This document shows positions 36,707-40,092 of a stretch of DNA of 40,092 bases, piece by piece; within the stretch, counting starts at the first letter, position 1, and every line of letters begins with the position of its first letter. Source of the DNA: Oscillospiraceae bacterium (lineage in GTDB: Bacteria; Bacillota; Clostridia; Oscillospirales; CAG-272). A model generated the notes under the pieces. The model did no database searches. It was not told where the DNA came from and saw only the letters and a list, made by a program, of their open reading frames with translations. Both the position numbers and the translations under genes were made by a program. The stretch covers positions 1 through 40,092 of the forward strand of contig SVQM01000007.1 in the NCBI GenBank assembly GCA_015065335.1. Direction: 5' to 3'.

Positions 36707-37067
36707 AAGAGCTGTAAGCCGGGTTCTGTCGTAGTACTGCCATCTATCTTGGCATATGCATCACTGCACAGCTCTGTGCCACCTGCGGAATTATGCCGGG
36801 CAAGCATCTCCCGAAAGGGAGCTCCGCATACGGTGTTGCTTCGGATAGGGTTTACATTTGCACGCAGTCGCCTGCCGTGCAGGTGAGCTCTTACCTCACC
36901 TTTCCATCCTTACCAAGCTTTGATTTATCAAAGCGAGGCGGTCTATTTCTGTTGCACTTTCCCTGGAGTCGCCTCCGGCGGTCGTTATCCGTTATCCTGC
37001 CCTGCGAAGCCCGGACTTTCCTCACACCAATACCTTTCGGCCCCATGGTGCGCGGCAGTCTGCTCTT
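36707..37067 (-). ncRNA. rnpB: RNase P RNA (M1 RNA), bacterial
   Basis: Read on the minus strand, the region contains the conserved core of RNase P RNA: GAGGAAAGTCCGGGC and CAGGGCAGGATAACGG near the 5' end, AGTGCAACAGAAA, AAACCCTATCCGAAGCA, and ACAGAACCCGGCTTACA at the 3' end. AAGAGC at the 5' end pairs with GCTCTT at the 3' end as helix P1. About 360 nt, a normal size. It processes the 5' ends of tRNA precursors. The exact 5' end could be a few bases further upstream. It is flanked by a consensus promoter and an intrinsic terminator. Track ORFs at 36701-37123 are artefacts of this RNA gene. Confidence 0.95.
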
Positions 37068-37079
37068 CTCGTATTATAT

Positions 37080-37108
37080 ATTATATCGGATTTACCCGTC
37101 CTTGTCAA
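37080..37108 (-). promoter_or_regulatory. rnpB promoter
   Basis: Perfect TTGACA (37108-37103) and TATAAT (37085-37080) with a 17-base spacer on the minus strand, directly before the RNase P RNA. Confidence 0.85.
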
Positions 37109-37178
37109 ACCAATTTTGTATAATTATAAAAAATTGTGAATTTTCATCTCACTTCTGTAAAAATACGCATTTGTCTAA

Positions 37179-37207
37179 TTGACATTTAGTCCTTGTTATG
37201 GTAGAAT
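37179..37207 (+). promoter_or_regulatory. nrdR promoter
   Basis: TTGACA (37179-37184) and TAGAAT (37202-37207) with a 17-base spacer. It diverges from the rnpB promoter, about 70 bp away. Confidence 0.75.
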
Positions 37208-37244
37208 TACAAAAACATTTCCCGCAGAACGGAGACTCAAATAT

Positions 37245-37685
37245 ATGAAATGCCCCGCTTGTGCATCCCCCGACAGCAAGGTTATCGATTCAAGACCTGT
37301 AGAAGAAAGCAACAGCATTCGTCGACGCAGAGAATGTCTTAATTGCCAGACAAGATTCACCACATATGAATTCATCGACGTATTTCAGCCTGTGGTACTG
37401 AAAAAGGACGGCTCCAAAGAGTATTTTGACAGGGGCAAGCTTATGTCAGGACTTATGAAGGCATGTCAGAAGCGTCCTGTTGACGCCGAGGCTCTTGCAA
37501 AAGAGATCGAGGCTGAGATCCACAACTCCCTTCGCAAGGAGATCACCTCAAGTGAGCTTGGTGAGATCGCAATGGAGAAGCTCCGCACTCTTGATGCGGT
37601 AGCATATGTGCGCTTTGCATCCGTACACAGAGAGTTCAAGGATGTTGAGACCTTCATGCGTGAGCTTGAGGATCTGAAAAAATAA
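37245..37685 (+). CDS. nrdR: Transcriptional repressor NrdR
   Basis: The 146-residue protein represses ribonucleotide reductase genes in response to nucleotide levels. The N-terminal zinc ribbon (CPAC at 3-6 and CLNC at about 32-35) with SIRRRRECLNCQTRFTTYE binds DNA at NrdR boxes. The ATP-cone domain follows (VVLKKDGSKEYFDRGKLMSGLMKAC), ending with DAVAYVRFASVHREFKD. I start at ATG 37245, ten bases after GGAG; the track start at 37179 falls in the promoter. No NrdR box or nrd gene is visible in the window. Confidence 0.95.
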   Translation: MKCPACASPDSKVIDSRPVEESNSIRRRRECLNCQTRFTTYEFIDVFQPVVLKKDGSKEYFDRGKLMSGLMKACQKRPVDAEALAKEIEAEIHNSLRKEITSSELGEIAMEKLRTLDAVAYVRFASVHREFKDVETFMRELEDLKK

Positions 37686-37697
37686 TATTATTAAGTT

Positions 37698-37730
37698 CCG
37701 CCGCATGGTCCTTTCCCTGTGGCGGTTTTT
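37698..37730 (+). terminator. nrdR terminator
   Basis: CCGCC..CA..GG pairs with CC..TG..GGCGG around TCCTTT, followed by TTTTT. The outer five pairs are perfect. Confidence 0.65.
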
Positions 37731-37735
37731 CTGTA

Positions 37736-37764
37736 TTGATTATTCTTTCAGAATGTATTAAAAT
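37736..37764 (+). promoter_or_regulatory. Promoter of the dockerin glycosidase gene
   Basis: TTGATT (37736-37741) and TAAAAT (37759-37764) with a 17-base spacer, about 30 bp before the start codon. Confidence 0.55.
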
Positions 37765-37795
37765 ATATACAGAAATAAATAAACGGAGACATATC

Positions 37796-39901
37796 ATGAA
37801 AACAGTAAAAAAATTATGCTCATTTTTCATTGCCGTGCTTACTTTGGTATCGGCGGTATCCGTATCATGTACCACAGAAGCGGCCACGCCGTCTCTGAAG
37901 GCTTCCTCCGCACTCACCATCAGTGCAGAGGACGGATATCTTCACGGTATCTGGGGCACTGTCACCGCCGAAAAGCTTGCGGCTGAGTTTGAAGATACCG
38001 TACAGATATCCTCAAACGGTAAAGCGATCTCCGGAAGCACTGCCGTATCATCCGATGATACTGTCTCGGCAGGAGGCACTTCCATTTCCGTGCTCATTTA
38101 CGGTGACAGCGACAGAAACGGAAGGATAAACCTGTCAGATGTGTCCATGATGCTGAAGCACATCGCAAAATGGGAGGTCACACCTTGTATCGCCGCTTCG
38201 GATACGGACATGAACGACAAGGTCACCCTCGCCGATGTATCATCTCTTCTCCGATGGATAGCCGGATGGGACATCACTCTCGGAGATTCGGTATTCCCCA
38301 AAACAGAGCTGAAGCTGAACGGGAATTTCAGCATAGTTATCCCCAAGATATACGATCCCTTTGAGATGGAGGCGGCAAAGCTGCTCTCTGCGGCTCTTGA
38401 CAAAATTTACGGAGAAAATAAGGGGAACGGACGCATAATCACCGACGATATGAGTGCCGTGTGCGAGATCCTTGTGGGAAACACTGCACGCAGCCGTTCT
38501 GCTGACGCAAGGAAAAAGCTCGGTGAATTTGAGTGGAGCTACGACATCCCCACAAACAGATCTGTTGTTATCACGGGAAGCGATCCCATAGGTACATACG
38601 AGGCAGTAAGTGCATTCGTGTGGGATCTTTTCGGTTATGTTGACAGAAACAATGTTATCTCCTCCTACAATAAGTGGAACGGCAGTGAGTATGTCACCGT
38701 CAATACTTCTTCGACGCTCACCACCGGCACAAAATACATATACGATCATGGCCCTTCGGAAAGATCTCTCACTCTCGGTGGCAGAGACATCTCTGAATAC
38801 GTGATCGTCGACAAATCCGGACACAGCGATTCCGCAGAGCTTCTCAGGAGAGCCATCGAGCGTGAAACAGGTCATTCCCTCTCTGTAGTATCAAAGAAGG
38901 AGGCGGTAAGCGCCCCTACGATAAGGCTTGGCATCGGCAAAGAGGAGAGTGGTGAATTCCTCATAGGGCTTTCCACGAATGTATTTGCCATTGGTCTATC
39001 GGGGGATGATATCCTAATCGACGTGCTTGATTATTCAAAGCTCCTCCATGCGGTGAGAGCATTTGATGAATGGTATATCCGCGGCGGTCTCGATCTCACC
39101 GAAGGAGAGATCAAGTACGGCGGCATCGGTTCAAATCTTCTTCGTGAGACTTCACGCACCGACACCGATATCTCCGACGGCGTTACTTATTCGGAAATAC
39201 GGTACACCGATAAGAACGGGCTTCCCGTTATCGCTTACGTAGTAAAAGCTGATAGGGGTGCAGAGCGTGTGATGATGGGCATGATGGACAACGGTACCGC
39301 TGTAACGAACTCCAAGGCAACGGTACTCGATGCGATAAATGCCGCAGAGGCTGACGGCATCGACATCGCCGCAGGCGTTAATGCGGATTTCTTCCACATC
39401 GAATCCGACTACTCACCTGTGGGACTTTGTGTCAAGGACGGGGTCATACTCAAGCAGAATACAGAAACAAAACCGTGGATCGCCGTTATGAAGGACGGTA
39501 CCTTTGATTGTGGTATCGCAGGCGAAGCACGGAGCAAGATCACAAGCATGGATCAAGGCTTCGGTGCATCTCACGTGCTTTTGAAATACGGGATCGTATA
39601 TCAGGATGGAGTTGGTGATTCCTTCGGTGAGATACGCCACCCCCGTACCGCCATGGGATATGACGGTGAGGGAAATGTGTACCTCATCGTGGTAGACGGC
39701 AGACGCCCCAAGCTGTCAAACGGTGCATCTCTCCTTGATCTTACGATAATTTTCAGAGATCTCGGCGTCACGAGCGGTGTGAATCTCGACGGCGGCGGCT
39801 CCTCCACCATGATCGTTGATGAGGACGGTTTCGTCACGAAGAACAGCCCTTCCGACGGTGCGCTCCGCAAAGTATTCAACTCAGTACTTATAAAGAAATA
39901 G
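37796..39901 (+). CDS. Dockerin protein with NAGPA-like phosphodiester glycosidase domain
   Basis: The 701-residue secreted protein starts at ATG 37796, seven bases after GGAG. A signal peptide (1 to about 24) is followed by a small beta domain (about 45-100, GTVTAEKLAAEF) often seen before dockerins. The dockerin spans 101-162 with loops DSDRNGRINLSD and DTDMNDKVTLAD. Next come two similar alpha/beta domains (about 168-290 and 355-465; EILVGNTARS and IRLGIGKEES mark equivalent strands), which resemble the N-terminal domains of GH20/GH67 enzymes. The C-terminal NAGPA domain (about 480-701) has GVNADFFHI, RHPRTAMGYDGEGN, LIVVDGRRP and NLDGGGSSTM. It probably cleaves sugar-phosphodiester bonds on a surface polymer while bound to a cohesin. 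An internal dockerin is less common than a C-terminal one. Confidence 0.88.
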   Translation: MKTVKKLCSFFIAVLTLVSAVSVSCTTEAATPSLKASSALTISAEDGYLHGIWGTVTAEKLAAEFEDTVQISSNGKAISGSTAVSSDDTVSAGGTSISVLIYGDSDRNGRINLSDVSMMLKHIAKWEVTPCIAASDTDMNDKVTLADVSSLLRWIAGWDITLGDSVFPKTELKLNGNFSIVIPKIYDPFEMEAAKLLSAALDKIYGENKGNGRIITDDMSAVCEILVGNTARSRSADARKKLGEFEWSYDIPTNRSVVITGSDPIGTYEAVSAFVWDLFGYVDRNNVISSYNKWNGSEYVTVNTSSTLTTGTKYIYDHGPSERSLTLGGRDISEYVIVDKSGHSDSAELLRRAIERETGHSLSVVSKKEAVSAPTIRLGIGKEESGEFLIGLSTNVFAIGLSGDDILIDVLDYSKLLHAVRAFDEWYIRGGLDLTEGEIKYGGIGSNLLRETSRTDTDISDGVTYSEIRYTDKNGLPVIAYVVKADRGAERVMMGMMDNGTAVTNSKATVLDAINAAEADGIDIAAGVNADFFHIESDYSPVGLCVKDGVILKQNTETKPWIAVMKDGTFDCGIAGEARSKITSMDQGFGASHVLLKYGIVYQDGVGDSFGEIRHPRTAMGYDGEGNVYLIVVDGRRPKLSNGASLLDLTIIFRDLGVTSGVNLDGGGSSTMIVDEDGFVTKNSPSDGALRKVFNSVLIKK

Positions 39902-40092
39902 CCCGGACTGAGCCCGTAGCACGGGCGGGCGGATATCGGCATTACTTCAACCGAGGGATAAAGTTGGTCCCACGACCGTGACCCCGATGATTTCTCCGAA
40001 ACATCGGGCGTACCCTGAGCCTTCCCCTTGAGGGGAAGGTGTCAGGCACAGCCTGACGGATGAGGTGTTTCCTGTCCGTAGCACGGGCAGGC
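39902..40092. repeat. Composite intergenic repeats at the window end
   Basis: An inverted copy of the GGTCGTG...GCCGATAT repeat lies at 39928-39990. A copy of the CTTCCCC...GACGGATGAGG double hairpin lies at 40019-40067. Both are flanked by GTAGCACGGGC (39917-39927 and 40078-40088), a short direct repeat that encloses the pair. No gene is visible in these 190 bases. Confidence 0.7.

Noticed and set aside
36701-37182. Plus-strand ORFs over the RNase P RNA region
   Set aside because: The region encodes RNase P RNA on the minus strand; the ORFs lack ribosome binding sites and domain similarity.
37796-37875. Dockerin glycosidase as a lipoprotein (Cys25)
   Set aside because: The residues before Cys25 (SVS) do not fit a lipobox, which needs Leu or a similar residue at -3. 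A normal secreted signal peptide is more likely.

Overview
The window reads as a chromosomal segment of an anaerobic gut Firmicute, most likely a Ruminococcus-like member of the Oscillospiraceae. Three things point there: type I dockerin modules with the IAKW/IAGW helix ends typical of that group; the Firmicutes order yicC-remA-gmk-rpoZ-priA-def-fmt-rsmB-rlmN-prpC-prkC-rsgA-thiN; and many short palindromic intergenic repeats. The first 4.8 kb is visibly more A+T-rich than the rest. No tRNA, rRNA, CRISPR array, integrase or transposase was found.

Layout. Bases 1-4830 are an accessory region of secreted proteins. It holds two tandem proteins made of a subtilase-propeptide-like module plus a dockerin, a small protein of unknown role, a dockerin-only protein on the minus strand, and a large S8 subtilase with BspA-type leucine-rich repeats. 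The subtilase is interrupted by one in-frame TAA. Bases 4990-9575 (plus strand) carry an aminotransferase, inorganic pyrophosphatase, the GTPase Obg and asparaginyl-tRNA synthetase. Bases 9580-10270 are a composite repeat region. Bases 10415-24030 (minus strand) are the large housekeeping cluster, with inserted repeat elements. Bases 24247-29380 hold a small lipoprotein gene, a three-gene plus-strand operon (membrane protein, NAGPA-like phosphodiester glycosidase, DUF4259-like protein) and a minus-strand alpha/beta hydrolase paired with ligA. Bases 31660-35250 are a minus-strand operon of a sorbitol-6-phosphate-dehydrogenase-like SDR, a PHP protein and an L-sorbose-1-phosphate-reductase-like dehydrogenase. 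Bases 35300-37070 hold an HD hydrolase, a Phd/Doc toxin-antitoxin pair and the RNase P RNA gene. Bases 37245-39901 hold nrdR and a large dockerin protein with a C-terminal phosphodiester glycosidase domain.

The most interesting signal is at the left end. Two dockerin proteins carry a module that aligns with the N-terminal propeptide of the adjacent subtilase. They look like free-standing subtilase propeptides (possible inhibitors or chaperones) made able to bind cohesins. The stop codon in the subtilase falls where both relatives have a tyrosine codon, which suggests a simple nonsense mutation. The second notable signal is a family of roughly 180-bp elements with hairpin ends and inner AAAAACTT/AAGTTTTT inverted repeats. 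They sit at gene boundaries inside essential operons.

All homology statements come from reading the translated sequence and from memory of the families; no database search was run.
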